Below are positions 1 to 10,779 of a stretch of DNA of 64,000 bases, one piece after another. Position 1 is the first letter of the stretch; each line of letters opens with the position of its first letter. The notes under the pieces are model-generated. The model searched no databases. It had not been told where the DNA came from and worked only from the letters and a program-made list of their open reading frames with translations. The position numbers and the translations under genes were made by a program. The stretch is from Halobacteroidaceae bacterium (GTDB lineage Bacteria; Bacillota; Halanaerobiia; B1SED10-174): NCBI GenBank assembly GCA_003554585.1, contig PWGV01000093.1, forward strand, positions 1 to 64,000, written 5' to 3'.

Positions 1-44
1 CCCCCATTTAAAATTTTTTCGCCTTTCGTCTGGAAAATCCTGCA

Positions 45-75
45 CAAAAAAGAGAACACCAGAGGTGCTCTCTTT
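45..75 (-). terminator. Rho-independent terminator downstream of tsf
   Basis: Minus strand AAAGAGAGCACC-TCT-GGTGTTCTCTTT followed by a T run. Confidence 0.8.
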
Positions 76-82
76 GTAATAC

Positions 83-682
83 CTATTCCTCTTCTCCCAC
101 CGCGAAGCGAGCGAAGCGGTTAACCACGATATTCTCTCCAAGTTGGGCGATACTTTCCATGATCAGATCTTTAACGGTTTGATCATTATCCCTGATATAT
201 GGTTGTTCCATAAGGCATCTGGCTTCGAAGAATTTTTCCAGCCGGCCCTCAACCATTTTCTCCACAACATGTTCGGGTTTATTTTCTGCCAGGGCCTGCT
301 GCCTGAGGATTTTCTTTTCCTTTTCCACTTCTTCTGCGGGAACATGTTCTCGAGAAACATATTCTGGCTGGCTGGCAGCCACCTGCATCGCCAGGTTATG
401 GACCAGTTCTTTAAAATGGTCAGTTTTAGCGACAAAATCAGTTTCACAGTTAACTTCAATCAGAACGCCAATTTTGCCACCCATGTGAATATAGGAGCCA
501 ACAATTCCTTCAGCGGCAGTTCGGCCAGCTTTTTTAGATGCAGCAGCAATGCCTTTTTCCCGGAGGTATTCAACTGCCTTATCAATATCGCCACCGGTTT
601 CCTGCAAGGCTTTTTTGCAATCCATTACGCCTGCACCGGTTTTCTGGCGAAGAGTTTTTACATTCTCCATGCTTATAGACAC
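83..682 (-). CDS. tsf: Translation elongation factor Ts
   Basis: ORF 199 aa; LRQKTGAGVMDCKKALQE..GDIDKAVEYLREKG; adjacent to rpsB. Confidence 0.98.
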   Translation of the reverse strand: MSISMENVKTLRQKTGAGVMDCKKALQETGGDIDKAVEYLREKGIAAASKKAGRTAAEGIVGSYIHMGGKIGVLIEVNCETDFVAKTDHFKELVHNLAMQVAASQPEYVSREHVPAEEVEKEKKILRQQALAENKPEHVVEKMVEGRLEKFFEARCLMEQPYIRDNDQTVKDLIMESIAQLGENIVVNRFARFAVGEEE

Positions 683-695
683 GTTTTCCCCTCCT

Positions 696-1514
696 TTATT
701 CGGCCTTTTTTTCTTCTTCTTCTTTTTCGGAAGGTTTTTCTTTTAAGTCTTCGAGGTTCTTAACAGGTTCTTCAGCAACTTCTTTTTTTTCTTCGGCCTG
801 ATCTTCTTCCGGATCGGGCATTTCAGCTTCCTGCCCCTGATTTCCTTCCAGGACTGCCTCTGCCATCACTCCGGTCAGAAGCTTAACAGCCCGGATTGCA
901 TCATCATTACCAGGAATAATATAATCAATTATGTCGGGATCACAGTTGGTATCCACTATAGCTACTACTGGTATTCCCAACTTGTTGGCTTCTGCAACTG
1001 CAATGCTTTCCTTGCGAGGATCAACCACGTATACCGCACCCGGCAATCTCTTCATATGCCGAATACCACCAAGAAAGCGGTTCAAACGTTCTTTTTCTTT
1101 TTGCAACTGGATTACTTCTTTTTTGGGAAGGACTTCGAACAACCCTTCTTCTTCCATCTTTTCCAATTCTTCAAGCCTTTTGACCCGACGGTTAATTGTC
1201 TGGAAATTGGTGAGCATACCTCCCAGCCAGCGCTGGTTAACATAGGGCATCCCACACCTTTCCGCTTCTTTTTTCACCGTTTCCTGGGCCTGTTTTTTGG
1301 TCCCTACAAAAAGAATTTCTTTGCCATCCATGGCCAGATCGCGGACAAAATTGTAGGCGACCTCAACCATTTTTACAGTTTGCTGCAGGTCAACGATGTA
1401 AATCCCGTTACGTTCAGTAAAGATGTAAGGCTTCATTTTGGGATTCCACCGCCTGGTTTGATGTCCGAAGTGGACACCCGATTCCAGAAGTTGTTTCATT
1501 GTTACCACTGCCAT
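696..1514 (-). CDS. rpsB: 30S ribosomal protein S2, with Lys/Glu-rich C-terminal tail
   Basis: [41 protein letters not shown]. Confidence 0.98.
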   Translation of the reverse strand: MAVVTMKQLLESGVHFGHQTRRWNPKMKPYIFTERNGIYIVDLQQTVKMVEVAYNFVRDLAMDGKEILFVGTKKQAQETVKKEAERCGMPYVNQRWLGGMLTNFQTINRRVKRLEELEKMEEEGLFEVLPKKEVIQLQKEKERLNRFLGGIRHMKRLPGAVYVVDPRKESIAVAEANKLGIPVVAIVDTNCDPDIIDYIIPGNDDAIRAVKLLTGVMAEAVLEGNQGQEAEMPDPEEDQAEEKKEVAEEPVKNLEDLKEKPSEKEEEEKKAE

Positions 1515-1625
1515 TTTTCATTTTCCTCCTCTCGGTTTTTCCTCTGATCCGGTCATCCTCATCTTAGGGAACCCTCGCAGGCACCACCCTTGGAGTTGCG
1601 GATCATGTGTTATTAACCATTAGGT

Positions 1626-1654
1626 AGTATACCACAGCGCGGCTGAATAATCAA
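1626..1654 (-). promoter_or_regulatory. Sigma-A promoter for rpsB-tsf
   Basis: Minus strand TTGATT-17 nt-TATACT about 110 nt upstream of rpsB. Confidence 0.7.
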
Positions 1655-1733
1655 TAGAATTAAAGGGGTTTAAATAATTTTCTCTCCCTCATGGAAGGTT
1701 TTAATAATCAATTCTCCGGATTCCGGGGAAAAT

Positions 1734-2159
1734 TTAATTGTACGGCCGGATTTCCCCCCCGCAATCTATCCCCTTGAGGGAAATTTTCTTTTCCTTCAGG
1801 ATTTCCCTGACTTTTTCTGTATTGCGTTCTCCAATACGCCCGATGTCGTTATCGGTATCAAAGGAGAACATGTGGGCTCCCCCTGTTATTTTAGCCCACA
1901 ACCGATTGGGTTTTGCTCCCCCTTGGCATAAGTCCTCAATTAGTTTGGGAATAGCAGTATCGGCAGATTTGCCGAGTTTATCAGGGGAATTACCATTCCT
2001 TCCTGCTTCGGGCAAAATAATATGGGCAAGTCCCCCCATTTTCTTTTTCGCATCATAAAGAATGAGCCCGAAACAGGACCCGAGGCCCGTGCAGCCCAGA
2101 AAATCAGGAGATCCGGAAATTTTTAATTCACCCATTCGGACCTGGATCAGCCTGCTCAT
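1734..2159 (-). CDS. cheD: Chemoreceptor glutamine deamidase CheD
   Basis: GCTGLGSCFGLILYD..GGLAHIILPEAGRN..ITGGAHMF; internal ATG of ORF 1734..2366 chosen because the upstream part overlaps cheC. Confidence 0.93.
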   Translation of the reverse strand: MSRLIQVRMGELKISGSPDFLGCTGLGSCFGLILYDAKKKMGGLAHIILPEAGRNGNSPDKLGKSADTAIPKLIEDLCQGGAKPNRLWAKITGGAHMFSFDTDNDIGRIGERNTEKVREILKEKKISLKGIDCGGEIRPYN

Positions 2160-2772
2160 CGCTTTCAGCTCCAATTGCCTCGAGAATCTTTTCCAGGCTT
2201 CCCGGCTCGGGAACCAGGAAAAATTTACTGAAAATTTTATTATCGCCTTCATAAAAGGATGTTTCCAGGAACAAGGCCCTGTCGCCAAATTGTCCTTCAT
2301 GAGCAGCAATAGAACCCAGAACTGCTCCCGCCACGTCCAGGACAAAGCTCGGCAAAGACTGGACACAGTTAAAGCCGGTCATTTTATTAATAGAATTCAA
2401 AAAAGAACCCGACAGAATATTGGCTATTTCCTGGATTGCTGATTGTTCCATTTCTCCGCTGATATCCTCAGGCTCATAACCCAAAGCTAAAGTCAATAGC
2501 CGGTACGTGCTTTGCTCATCCACCAGATAAACAATTTTTCCCGGAGCTTCGCCCACCATTCTAAGTAAAACGCAACCTACCAGGCGTTCTTCCCCTCCCA
2601 TAATTTCAGGGATTTCCTCCAGGGAAAGAACCCTGGCGGCAGGAACTTCCATTTTAATCTCTCGTTTTAGAAACTGGGCAAGTGCCGTAGCGGAATTCCC
2701 CGCACCAATATTGCCCACTTCCCGCAAAGCATCAATTTGAAATGGGGTAAGCCGGCTAATTAGATCTGACAT
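2128..2772 (-). CDS. cheC: CheY-P phosphatase CheC
   Basis: Two D/S-x3-E-x2-N-x22-P motifs (DALREVGN..P and SAIQEIAN..P). Confidence 0.95.
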   Translation of the reverse strand: MSDLISRLTPFQIDALREVGNIGAGNSATALAQFLKREIKMEVPAARVLSLEEIPEIMGGEERLVGCVLLRMVGEAPGKIVYLVDEQSTYRLLTLALGYEPEDISGEMEQSAIQEIANILSGSFLNSINKMTGFNCVQSLPSFVLDVAGAVLGSIAAHEGQFGDRALFLETSFYEGDNKIFSKFFLVPEPGSLEKILEAIGAESDEQADPGPNG

Positions 2773-2794
2773 TAATAAAACCCTCTCGCTGCGG

Positions 2795-3577
2795 TTAAAG
2801 GTCTATTTTTCTAATTTCCTCCATGAGGAACTCATTGAGAATCTTGATGTAAGTCCCTTTCATGCCCAGGGAGCGAGATTCAATTACTCCAGCACTTTCA
2901 AACTTCCGCAGGGCGTTAACAATAACTGAGCGGGTTATCCCGGCCCGGTCAGCAATTTTACTGGCCACAATCAACCCTTCTTCTTCATCCAATTCGGCAA
3001 AGATGTGTTCAACAGCTTCAATTTCCGAGAAAGAGAGGCTTTCCAGGGCCATGTGCACAGCAGCTTTTTTCCGGGCTTTTTCTTCCATTTTTTCACTTCG
3101 GGAACGCAATATTTCCATACCCACAACTGCAGCAGCGTATTCAGCTAAAATTAAATCTCCCGGGCCAAATTCATTTTTAAACCTGGCCATAATCAATGTT
3201 CCCAGGCGTACTCCGCCCCCTTTTACCGGGACGATAGTTGTCAGCTTTGTGGAAAAAAGGCAGTCGCCCTTGAACTCAAAAACACATTTTCCATTTTCCT
3301 GTTCAATGTTTGCCTTGGTTTCATTTATGGAAACCAACTTGTTATTAAAATCTTCCGGAAAGTGTTTCTTTTCCAGGACCTCTTCAACCATAATCTCACA
3401 TTCAAACTGATCAAGGAGATTATAGCCAAGTAATTTCCCTTTCTTGCTGACTACATAAATATTTGCCTGCAGTGCTTCGCTCAGTACCTGGGCCATTTCT
3501 GAAAAGTTTACTGGTTTTCCGGCCCCACCCAGAATTAGGTTATTTATTCGCCGGGTTTTTTGGAGTAGATCTTCCAA
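2795..3577 (-). CDS. codY: GTP-sensing transcriptional pleiotropic repressor CodY
   Basis: [15 protein letters not shown]... GAF-like N-terminus; C-terminal [45 protein letters not shown]. Confidence 0.97.
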   Translation of the reverse strand: MEDLLQKTRRINNLILGGAGKPVNFSEMAQVLSEALQANIYVVSKKGKLLGYNLLDQFECEIMVEEVLEKKHFPEDFNNKLVSINETKANIEQENGKCVFEFKGDCLFSTKLTTIVPVKGGGVRLGTLIMARFKNEFGPGDLILAEYAAAVVGMEILRSRSEKMEEKARKKAAVHMALESLSFSEIEAVEHIFAELDEEEGLIVASKIADRAGITRSVIVNALRKFESAGVIESRSLGMKGTYIKILNEFLMEEIRKIDL

Positions 3578-3597
3578 AATCCTCGACCTCCTTTTAT

Positions 3598-4989
3598 TTA
3601 TAATATATATCGGCTTAAATCCTTGTCCTTTATAATACCTTCAAGCTGCTCCTTGACAAAAGTTTCATCAATTTCTATTTTTTCCCCTTTCAATTCCGGG
3701 GCCCGGAAAGAAATATCTTCAAGGAGTTTTTCCAAGACTGTGTGCAGCCGTCTGGCTCCAATATTTTCCATCTGTTCATTAGCCAGCCGGGCAATCCGGG
3801 CCAGTTCTGCTATTCCTGATTTGGCAAATTCAATTTCAACTTCCTCTGCATTCAAGAGAGCCACATACTGCTTGATCAGAGCATTCTGCGGTTCAGTCAG
3901 TATCTGGCGGAAATCTTCCTCGCTCAGGCTTTCCAGTTCCACCCTGATAGGGAACCGCCCCTGCAGTTCAGGAATTAAATCGGCAGGTTTGGCCATGTGG
4001 AAAGCTCCCGCAGCGATAAAGAGGATGTGGTCTGTTTTAACCGGCCCGTGTTTTGTAATCACAGTGGAACCTTCAACAATCGGAAGAATATCCCTCTGCA
4101 CACCCTCCCGGGAAACATCGGGTCCTTGGCTATTCTCTTTTCCCGCAATTTTGTCAATTTCATCAAGGAAAATTATCCCGCTCTGTTCCACTCTCTCCTT
4201 GGCTTCTTCGGTTACTTCGTCCATATCAATAAGCTTCTGTGCTTCCTGTTGTTTTAATATCTCCCGGGCCTGTTCAATACTAACTCTTCTTTTCTTCTTT
4301 TTTTTGGGAAACATGCCTCCGAAAAGATCCTGCATGTTGATCCCCATTTCTTCAACACCCTGGCCAGAAAAAATTTCCAGCATGGGAGAATGACTGGATT
4401 CAACCTCAATTTCAATCACGTGCTCTTCCAGTTCACCCGAGCGGAGTTTTTCTCTTAATCTTTCTCTCCGGGAACGAAGCCTTTCCTGGGCTTCGCTTTC
4501 TTCCTTGTCTTCATCCCCATTATCTTCCCCGGAAGAAGTTAGAAAAAGGTTAAAGGGATTGCTTGTTTTTTTCTTGGCAGGCATCAGGTAATCCATTAGC
4601 CTATCTTCGACCAGTTCTTCCGCCTTGTCTTCCACTTCTCTCATCTTTTCCTGTTTTTCCATCTGGATTGCGTTTTCCACCAGGTCGCGAATCATGGATT
4701 CGACATCCCGGCCTACATAACCAACTTCAGTAAATTTGCTTACCTCCACCTTGATAAATGGAGCACGAACCAGGCGGGCTAACCTGCGGGCGATTTCGGT
4801 TTTTCCCACACCGGTTGGGCCAATCATCAAAATATTCTTGGGCAAAATTTCTTCCCGCAGTTCATCTTCCAGTAATCGGCGGCGGTACCGGTTACGAAGA
4901 GCAATTGCAACGGCCTTTTTGGCCTGGTTCTGCCCAATAATATATTTATCAAGTTCATTTACAGTTTGTCGAGGAGTTAAATCTTCCAA
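3598..4989 (-). CDS. hslU: ATP-dependent protease ATPase subunit HslU
   Basis: [49 protein letters not shown]. Confidence 0.98.
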   Translation of the reverse strand: MEDLTPRQTVNELDKYIIGQNQAKKAVAIALRNRYRRRLLEDELREEILPKNILMIGPTGVGKTEIARRLARLVRAPFIKVEVSKFTEVGYVGRDVESMIRDLVENAIQMEKQEKMREVEDKAEELVEDRLMDYLMPAKKKTSNPFNLFLTSSGEDNGDEDKEESEAQERLRSRRERLREKLRSGELEEHVIEIEVESSHSPMLEIFSGQGVEEMGINMQDLFGGMFPKKKKKRRVSIEQAREILKQQEAQKLIDMDEVTEEAKERVEQSGIIFLDEIDKIAGKENSQGPDVSREGVQRDILPIVEGSTVITKHGPVKTDHILFIAAGAFHMAKPADLIPELQGRFPIRVELESLSEEDFRQILTEPQNALIKQYVALLNAEEVEIEFAKSGIAELARIARLANEQMENIGARRLHTVLEKLLEDISFRAPELKGEKIEIDETFVKEQLEGIIKDKDLSRYIL

Positions 4990-5004
4990 CTTCAGGCCTC
5001 CTTT

Positions 5005-5532
5005 TTAATTCACAACTTCAACCCGGATCTGATCATTAGTATAAATACAAATATCAGAAGCAATTTTCATTGCTTCCCGGGCAATTTCCTCTGCTTCTAA
5101 ACCCGTATGGCCAATTAAGGCCCGGGCTGCAGCCAGGGCATAGGCTCCTCCCGAGCCAATTGCAGCGATGTCATCATCTGGTTCGATAACATCGCCGGTG
5201 CCCGAGATGACAAACATCTCCTCCCGGTCAGCAACAATTAACAATGCTTCAAGCCGGCGAAGCATCCTGTCCGTTCTCCACTCCTTGGCCAGTTCTACAG
5301 CAGCCCGTTTTAGATTCCCCTGATAACTTTCGAGTTTCCCCTCAAACTTCTCAAAAAGGGTGAAAGCATCTGCCGATGCTCCTGCAAAACCCGCGACCAC
5401 CTTCCCTTCATAGAACCGCCTGACTTTATTTGCTCCCTTTTTCATTATCGTGTTTCCCATCGAAACCTGCCCGTCACCAGCGATGGCCAGGCTTCCATTT
5501 TTTCTTACTGCCAGAATGGTTGTCGCTTTCAT
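5005..5532 (-). CDS. hslV: ATP-dependent protease peptidase subunit HslV
   Basis: [31 protein letters not shown]; start at 5532 preferred (GGAGG 8 nt upstream) over the ORF start at 5547. Confidence 0.96.
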   Translation of the reverse strand: MKATTILAVRKNGSLAIAGDGQVSMGNTIMKKGANKVRRFYEGKVVAGFAGASADAFTLFEKFEGKLESYQGNLKRAAVELAKEWRTDRMLRRLEALLIVADREEMFVISGTGDVIEPDDDIAAIGSGGAYALAAARALIGHTGLEAEEIAREAMKIASDICIYTNDQIRVEVVN

Positions 5533-5550
5533 CGAAATGGCCTCCATTAA

Positions 5551-6888
5551 TTATTTTCCCCCCGGATGCTCAGAAAAGGGTCCTAAAAGGTCAAATCTAT
5601 CAATAAACCCCCCTAAAGCTTCCCGGGCAATAACCACCTGTTTTTCTCTTCGTTCTTCTTTCTTTTTAATCCTCTTTTCTGGTTGAGGCAAAAGCCCAAA
5701 ATTCATATTTATAGGCTGAAAATTTTTATTTGGGGTCGTAATATAATCGATTAAACTCCCCAGAGCTGTTTCTCGCGGAGGGATAAGGGGTTCTTGCCCC
5801 CGGGCCAAAAGAAAAGCATTAATACCCGCCCACAGACCCGTTATTGCCGATTCCAGGTAACCTTCAACACCGGTAAGCTGACCGGCACAAAAAACATTGG
5901 GCCGGGCCTTTAGCTGCAGTGTGGGTTGCATTGCCGAAGGGGAATCAATAAAAATATTGCGGTGCATTACCCCAAACCTGGCAAATTCGGCATTTCCAAG
6001 GCCAGGGATCATCCGAAAAACCCTTTTCTGTTCGGACCATTTGAGCCGGGTTTGAAAACCCACCAGATTAAAAAGTGTTCCTTCTTTATTATCACGCCGG
6101 AGTTGAACTACCGCAAAAGGCCTTTTTCCCTCCCGGTCCTTTAAACCAACCGGTTTTAATGGGCCAAAAGCAAGGGTTTTATACCCTTTTTTAGCCAGGT
6201 TTTCTAAGGGCATGCACCCGGAAAAAAGTTTTTTTTCTTCGAATCCATGCAGGGGCACTACTTCTGCTTGGATCAGTTCATTGTAAAAATCTTGGTACTG
6301 TTCTTCGGTCAGGGGGCAGTTAATATAATCAATGCTCTGTTCTTCATAACGGGCCCCGTAAAAAGCAATATCCATATCTATGGTATCTGAATAAACTAAA
6401 GGGGCAGCGGCGTCAAAAAAATAAAGGCTTTGCTGCCCTGTTAATTCCTGCAGTTTTTGGGTTAATGGCTCTGACGTAAGAGGACCAGTAGCCACAATGG
6501 TTATATTATTTGAAGAAATTTCAGTAACTTCTTCCCGGCAAATTTCCACCAGGGGGTGTTCTTCCAGGCGGCGGGTAATTTCCAGGGGGAATTTTTGCCG
6601 ATCCACGGCAAGAGCATTACCTGCTGGAACCCGGGTTTTGCGGGCCACCTCTAACAGCAGGGAATTGAATTTTTCCAGTTCAAGTTTTAAAACCCCTCCG
6701 CCGGTGCTTGTTTTTTCTGAACCCAGGGAGTTGCTGCAAACAAGTTCTCCCAGATAAGAGGTGTGATGAGCAGGGGTGTTTTTTTGCGGGCGCATCTCGT
6801 AAAGTCTGACTGGTTCGCCCCGGCAGGCAAGCTGCCATGCAGCTTCCGCTCCAGCAAGCCCCCCTCCTATTATTTCAATCTTTGCCAC
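5551..6888 (-). CDS. trmFO: Methylenetetrahydrofolate-tRNA-(uracil-5-)-methyltransferase TrmFO
   Basis: IEIIGGGLAGAEAAWQLACRGEPVRLYEMRPQKNTPAHHT; GTG start at 6888 preceded by GGAGAGG. Confidence 0.96.
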   Translation of the reverse strand: MAKIEIIGGGLAGAEAAWQLACRGEPVRLYEMRPQKNTPAHHTSYLGELVCSNSLGSEKTSTGGGVLKLELEKFNSLLLEVARKTRVPAGNALAVDRQKFPLEITRRLEEHPLVEICREEVTEISSNNITIVATGPLTSEPLTQKLQELTGQQSLYFFDAAAPLVYSDTIDMDIAFYGARYEEQSIDYINCPLTEEQYQDFYNELIQAEVVPLHGFEEKKLFSGCMPLENLAKKGYKTLAFGPLKPVGLKDREGKRPFAVVQLRRDNKEGTLFNLVGFQTRLKWSEQKRVFRMIPGLGNAEFARFGVMHRNIFIDSPSAMQPTLQLKARPNVFCAGQLTGVEGYLESAITGLWAGINAFLLARGQEPLIPPRETALGSLIDYITTPNKNFQPINMNFGLLPQPEKRIKKKEERREKQVVIAREALGGFIDRFDLLGPFSEHPGGK

Positions 6889-8950
6889 CTTTATCCTCTC
6901 CCTGAACATAATCACATTCTTCCCGGGCACAAACTTTTTTTACACCTTTTTTATTTCTTTTTTCCAGCAAAAAGGCTCCGCACCTGGGACAATTTTCCGC
7001 CAGGGGACGGGACCAGGTAACATAATCACAATCAGGAAACTGATCGCAACCGTAAAAAGTTCTTCCCTTTTTACTACGTCGCTGGACAATTTTCCCTTCA
7101 CCACATTTAAAACAATCAATGTCCTCCAGGATCATGTAGGGCTTGGTATTGCGACATTCGGGAAACCTGGGACAGGCCAGAAATTTTCCGAATCTTCCAT
7201 GCTTGATAACCATTTTGGCTCCGCACTTTTCACATTCGATATCGGTTTCTTCATCTTCAATATCAACTTCCTGCATTTGCTCCTGGGCTTTTTCCAGCTT
7301 AACTTTAAAGTCCTCATAAAAATCCTGCAAAATTTTAACCCAGTCTTCCTGGTTTTCTTCTACTTTATCCAGTTTTTCTTCCATCTGAGCGGTGAAATGG
7401 ACTTCAGTTATTTCCGGGAAAAAGGAAACCAGGAGATCATTGACTTTAAATCCCAGCTCCGTGGGCTTAAAACGGCGTTCTTCACTAACAATATAACCCC
7501 TTTGCTGGATTGTGCTAACAATTGGGGCATAAGTGGAGGGTCGCCCAATTCCCTTTGCTTCAAGCTCTTTGACCAGGGTTCCCTCTGTAAAGCGCGGGGG
7601 TGGCTGGGTAAAGTGCTGCTCTTCCCCCAGCTTATTTAATTTTGCTTCCTCCCCTTCTTTTAATTCCGGGAGAATATTCTCTTCAATATTTTCAGCACCG
7701 AGAACTTTTAAAAACCCGGGAAAGATAACCTGAGACCCGTTGGCCCTAAAAACAAATTTTCCTCCCTGGACATCAACGTTTAGACCAAAAAATACAGCGG
7801 GTTCCATCTGGCTAGCAATAAATCGGTTCCAGATTAACCGGTACAGTTTAAACTGATCCTTATTCAAATAGGTTTTTGCATCTTCAGGGGTGAGGGTGGG
7901 GTCAGTAGGCCTGATTGCTTCATGAGCATCCTGGCTTCCCTTTTTTCCCCGGTACTGCTGGGCTTTAGCAGGAAGATACTTTTCCCCAAATTTTTCTTTA
8001 ATTATCTTTCTGGCAGATTTTTGAGCAACAGGAGAAGTTCTGACTGAATCCGTCCGCATATAGGTTATGAGTCCTGTTTGCCCCCTGCCACCAATCTGCA
8101 AACCTTCATAAAGCTGTTGGGCCACAGCCATGGTTTTGCGGGCAGTAAAATTGAGGCGCTTAATGGCCTCCTGCTGGAGAGTACTGGTAATAAAAGGAGG
8201 CAGCGGCCGCCTTTTTCGCTTGCGTTCCTTGATTTTGGCAATTTTATATTCTTCTTTTTTAATTTCTCCAAGGAGTTTTTTGGCCTGTTCCTCGTTTTTT
8301 ACCTTTACTCTCTTGCTATCAATGCGGAAAAGTCGGGCTTTAAAGTTCCCCTTGGGAGCCTTGAAATGCCCGGTTATGGTCCAGTACTCTTCTGGTTCAA
8401 ATTTTTCTATTTCTCTTTCTCTCTCGCAGACCAATCGCACAGCCACAGTCTGGACCCTTCCTGCACTTAACCCTTTTTTTACCTTTTTCCAGAGGAGCGG
8501 GCTCAATTTATAACCTACAAGTCGGTCTAAAATGCGCCTGCCCTGCTGGGCATCAACCAGTTTCCCATCAATATCCCGGGGTTTTTCCATGGCTTTTTTC
8601 ACTGCATCCTTGGTTATTTCATTAAAAACCACCCGGCATTTTTGATTGGGGATTGCAAGGGCACGTTTGAGGTGCCAGGAAATAGCCTCTCCCTCCCGGT
8701 CCGGGTCAGTTGCCAAAAAAACTTCATCAGCTTTTTGAGCCTCTTTTTTCAGGTGAGACAAAATTTTCCCTTTACCTCTGATTGTAATATAGTGGGGACG
8801 GAAATTGTTTCCGATATCCACTCCCAGCTTGCTTTTGGGAAGATCAATCAAATGGCCCATGGAAGCTTCAATAGAGTATTTTTTTCCCAAAAACCTCTTG
8901 AGAGTCCGGGCTTTGGCTGGAGATTCGACTATAACAAGCTTACTTGCCAT
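6875..8950 (-). CDS. topA: DNA topoisomerase I with C-terminal zinc ribbons
   Basis: MASKLVIVESPAKARTLKRFLGKKYSIEASMGHLIDLPKSKLGVD; CxxC zinc ribbons. Confidence 0.98.
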   Translation of the reverse strand: MASKLVIVESPAKARTLKRFLGKKYSIEASMGHLIDLPKSKLGVDIGNNFRPHYITIRGKGKILSHLKKEAQKADEVFLATDPDREGEAISWHLKRALAIPNQKCRVVFNEITKDAVKKAMEKPRDIDGKLVDAQQGRRILDRLVGYKLSPLLWKKVKKGLSAGRVQTVAVRLVCEREREIEKFEPEEYWTITGHFKAPKGNFKARLFRIDSKRVKVKNEEQAKKLLGEIKKEEYKIAKIKERKRKRRPLPPFITSTLQQEAIKRLNFTARKTMAVAQQLYEGLQIGGRGQTGLITYMRTDSVRTSPVAQKSARKIIKEKFGEKYLPAKAQQYRGKKGSQDAHEAIRPTDPTLTPEDAKTYLNKDQFKLYRLIWNRFIASQMEPAVFFGLNVDVQGGKFVFRANGSQVIFPGFLKVLGAENIEENILPELKEGEEAKLNKLGEEQHFTQPPPRFTEGTLVKELEAKGIGRPSTYAPIVSTIQQRGYIVSEERRFKPTELGFKVNDLLVSFFPEITEVHFTAQMEEKLDKVEENQEDWVKILQDFYEDFKVKLEKAQEQMQEVDIEDEETDIECEKCGAKMVIKHGRFGKFLACPRFPECRNTKPYMILEDIDCFKCGEGKIVQRRSKKGRTFYGCDQFPDCDYVTWSRPLAENCPRCGAFLLEKRNKKGVKKVCAREECDYVQGEDKGGKD

Positions 8951-8964
8951 CCTATCTCGTCCCT

Positions 8965-9468
8965 TCAGTTGATATAGAATTTGGCTTCCCGCATAAAGGG
9001 TTTGAATTCAGGAATTAAACGGGCCAGCATTGCCAGATCTTCCTCGGGTAAAACCTTCTGTAACCCCTGCCAAAGGACCGAAGAATCTATGGGTGGTTCC
9101 TGGTCATTGAACAGGGTCAAAAGCAAATATTCCCATTTTTGCAGGTCCAGTAAACCCGAGGTCTGAACCTGCAGGAGGACCCCCACAGCTTCCCTGGTTA
9201 ATTGCATTTTCTCATCGGCTGTTAAAAGGCGAAGCCGGGAAGTTGATAGTTCCACTCCTGCCAGGGGAGTAAGGTCAATTACATTCTGCTGTTGCTGAGC
9301 AAAAATCAACTGGAATGCTGTATCAATATCTTCAAGGGGGTATCCTTCATCCAGAAGATATTGAATGAGTTCTTCTTTTTTGACGGAAATCTCTTCATCG
9401 GAAATTTTCTCCATCAAAATATTTAAAATTTGCGCCACATTATTATTCAAGAATACCCCTCCTTCCAT
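8965..9468 (-). CDS. DUF494/Smg family protein
   Basis: MEKISDEEISVKKEELIQYLLDEGYPLEDIDTAFQLIF; next to topA. Confidence 0.75.
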   Translation of the reverse strand: MEGGVFLNNNVAQILNILMEKISDEEISVKKEELIQYLLDEGYPLEDIDTAFQLIFAQQQQNVIDLTPLAGVELSTSRLRLLTADEKMQLTREAVGVLLQVQTSGLLDLQKWEYLLLTLFNDQEPPIDSSVLWQGLQKVLPEEDLAMLARLIPEFKPFMREAKFYIN

Positions 9469-9518
9469 ACTAATATTATATTATAGGGGTTCGCGGAAAG
9501 TTTGTAAAGATAAGTTAG

Positions 9519-9983
9519 CTATCGTAAAAAATCAATTTCTCCCTTTACCCTTTTTAAATACCTGATCAGGGGGTAACCAAGTCCCAGGATAACAATAGCC
9601 TGGCTTATGGTTATGCTTATTGCTACCTCCCAGTAGGGCAGGTCAAAAAGGAGATGTAAATAGGCACTGACCAAAAATCCATTGAGCACAATAGGGCTGA
9701 GATAAGCCAGGAAATTTCTCCGAAAAAGGTAGGTTAAAAAGGCTGCCAGTAAAGAAATCAAACTTCCCAGGCCAATATCCACCAGACCAAGCCCACCAAA
9801 AATGTTGGCAATTAAAACCCCGGCAAATATTCCGGGGACGGCTTCAAAATAAAGTATTGGCAGAACAGTCAAAGCTTCTGCAACCCTGAGCTGAATGGGG
9901 CCAAAACTGATTGCCTGCAAAAGAAAGGTTATAACAATATAAAGAGCTGCAATTATTCCCGCCCGGGCAATTTTTTTAGTCAA
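9519..9983 (-). CDS. queT: QueT-type transporter (queuosine precursor ECF S component)
   Basis: TKKIARAGIIAALYIVITFLLQAISFGPIQLRVAEALTVLPILYFEAVPGIFAGVLIANIFGGLGLVDI; TTG start at 9983 with AGGAGG. Confidence 0.85.
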   Translation of the reverse strand: MTKKIARAGIIAALYIVITFLLQAISFGPIQLRVAEALTVLPILYFEAVPGIFAGVLIANIFGGLGLVDIGLGSLISLLAAFLTYLFRRNFLAYLSPIVLNGFLVSAYLHLLFDLPYWEVAISITISQAIVILGLGYPLIRYLKRVKGEIDFLR

Positions 9984-10779
9984 AAAGGGTCCCTCCTTTT
10001 TGCCTTTTTGCTTCTCGTACAGGAGCAAAAGACAACCGATGAATAGGGGTCGGTCCCTTTAATTTTAAAGCTTCCAGGTGGTCCGGACTTCCATAGCCCT
10101 TGTTGTGGACCAACCCATAACCCGGGTAAACCGTATCCAGATAATCCATTATCCAGTCTCGCAGCACCTTGGCTACGATTGAAGCAGCGGCAATAGATAA
10201 GGATTTATAATCTCCGCCAATTATTGTAGACTGGTTGATCTCTAAATTTTTTATCCTTTGATTGCCGTCAATTAAAACCCCGTCAATGTTTTTGTTAATC
10301 CCGCCAATGGCCATTTCCATGGCTTTTAAAGAAGCCTTGCCGATATTCAAGCGGTCAATTTCCCCGGGCTCAACCAGCCCCAAACCTATGGAAATACTGA
10401 ATTTATGAATCAGGCAAAACAATTCTTCTCTCTGGAACGAGGTCAATTCCTTGGAATCCTGTATACCATAAAGGGGGATTCGTTCAGGCAGGATAACTGC
10501 TGCCGCAACAACAGGTCCTGCGAGGGGTCCCCGGCCTACTTCATCCACCCCCACCAGGTACTCCCCATTTTCATCGCGGAATTTGCGGTCAAAGGCTTCC
10601 ATTTCCCGAAAATTCTTTATTCTTTCCTGACGCTGGTCCATTTCCTTTTGAAGTTTTCTTCCCAGTTTCTGCACTCCCGCCCTGTCATCATCTAAAAGAG
10701 CCTGCAAAAGGTCCCGGGAATATACATTCTTTTCCATTATCGCTTTTTTTATCTGGGAGATGGTAAGGTCTTTTAGCAA
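9976..10779 (-). CDS. rnhB: Ribonuclease HII
   Basis: GVDEVGRGPLAGPVVAAAVILP; AASIVAKVLRDWIM. Confidence 0.97.
   Translation of the reverse strand: MLKDLTISQIKKAIMEKNVYSRDLLQALLDDDRAGVQKLGRKLQKEMDQRQERIKNFREMEAFDRKFRDENGEYLVGVDEVGRGPLAGPVVAAAVILPERIPLYGIQDSKELTSFQREELFCLIHKFSISIGLGLVEPGEIDRLNIGKASLKAMEMAIGGINKNIDGVLIDGNQRIKNLEINQSTIIGGDYKSLSIAAASIVAKVLRDWIMDYLDTVYPGYGLVHNKGYGSPDHLEALKLKGPTPIHRLSFAPVREAKRQKGGTLFD

Noticed and set aside
143-763. 206-aa plus-strand ORF
   Set aside because: Antisense to tsf/rpsB; composition (F/H/L-rich) typical of shadow ORFs.
9984-10100. preQ1 riboswitch upstream of queT
   Set aside because: queT starts inside the rnhB stop region; no leader space for an aptamer.
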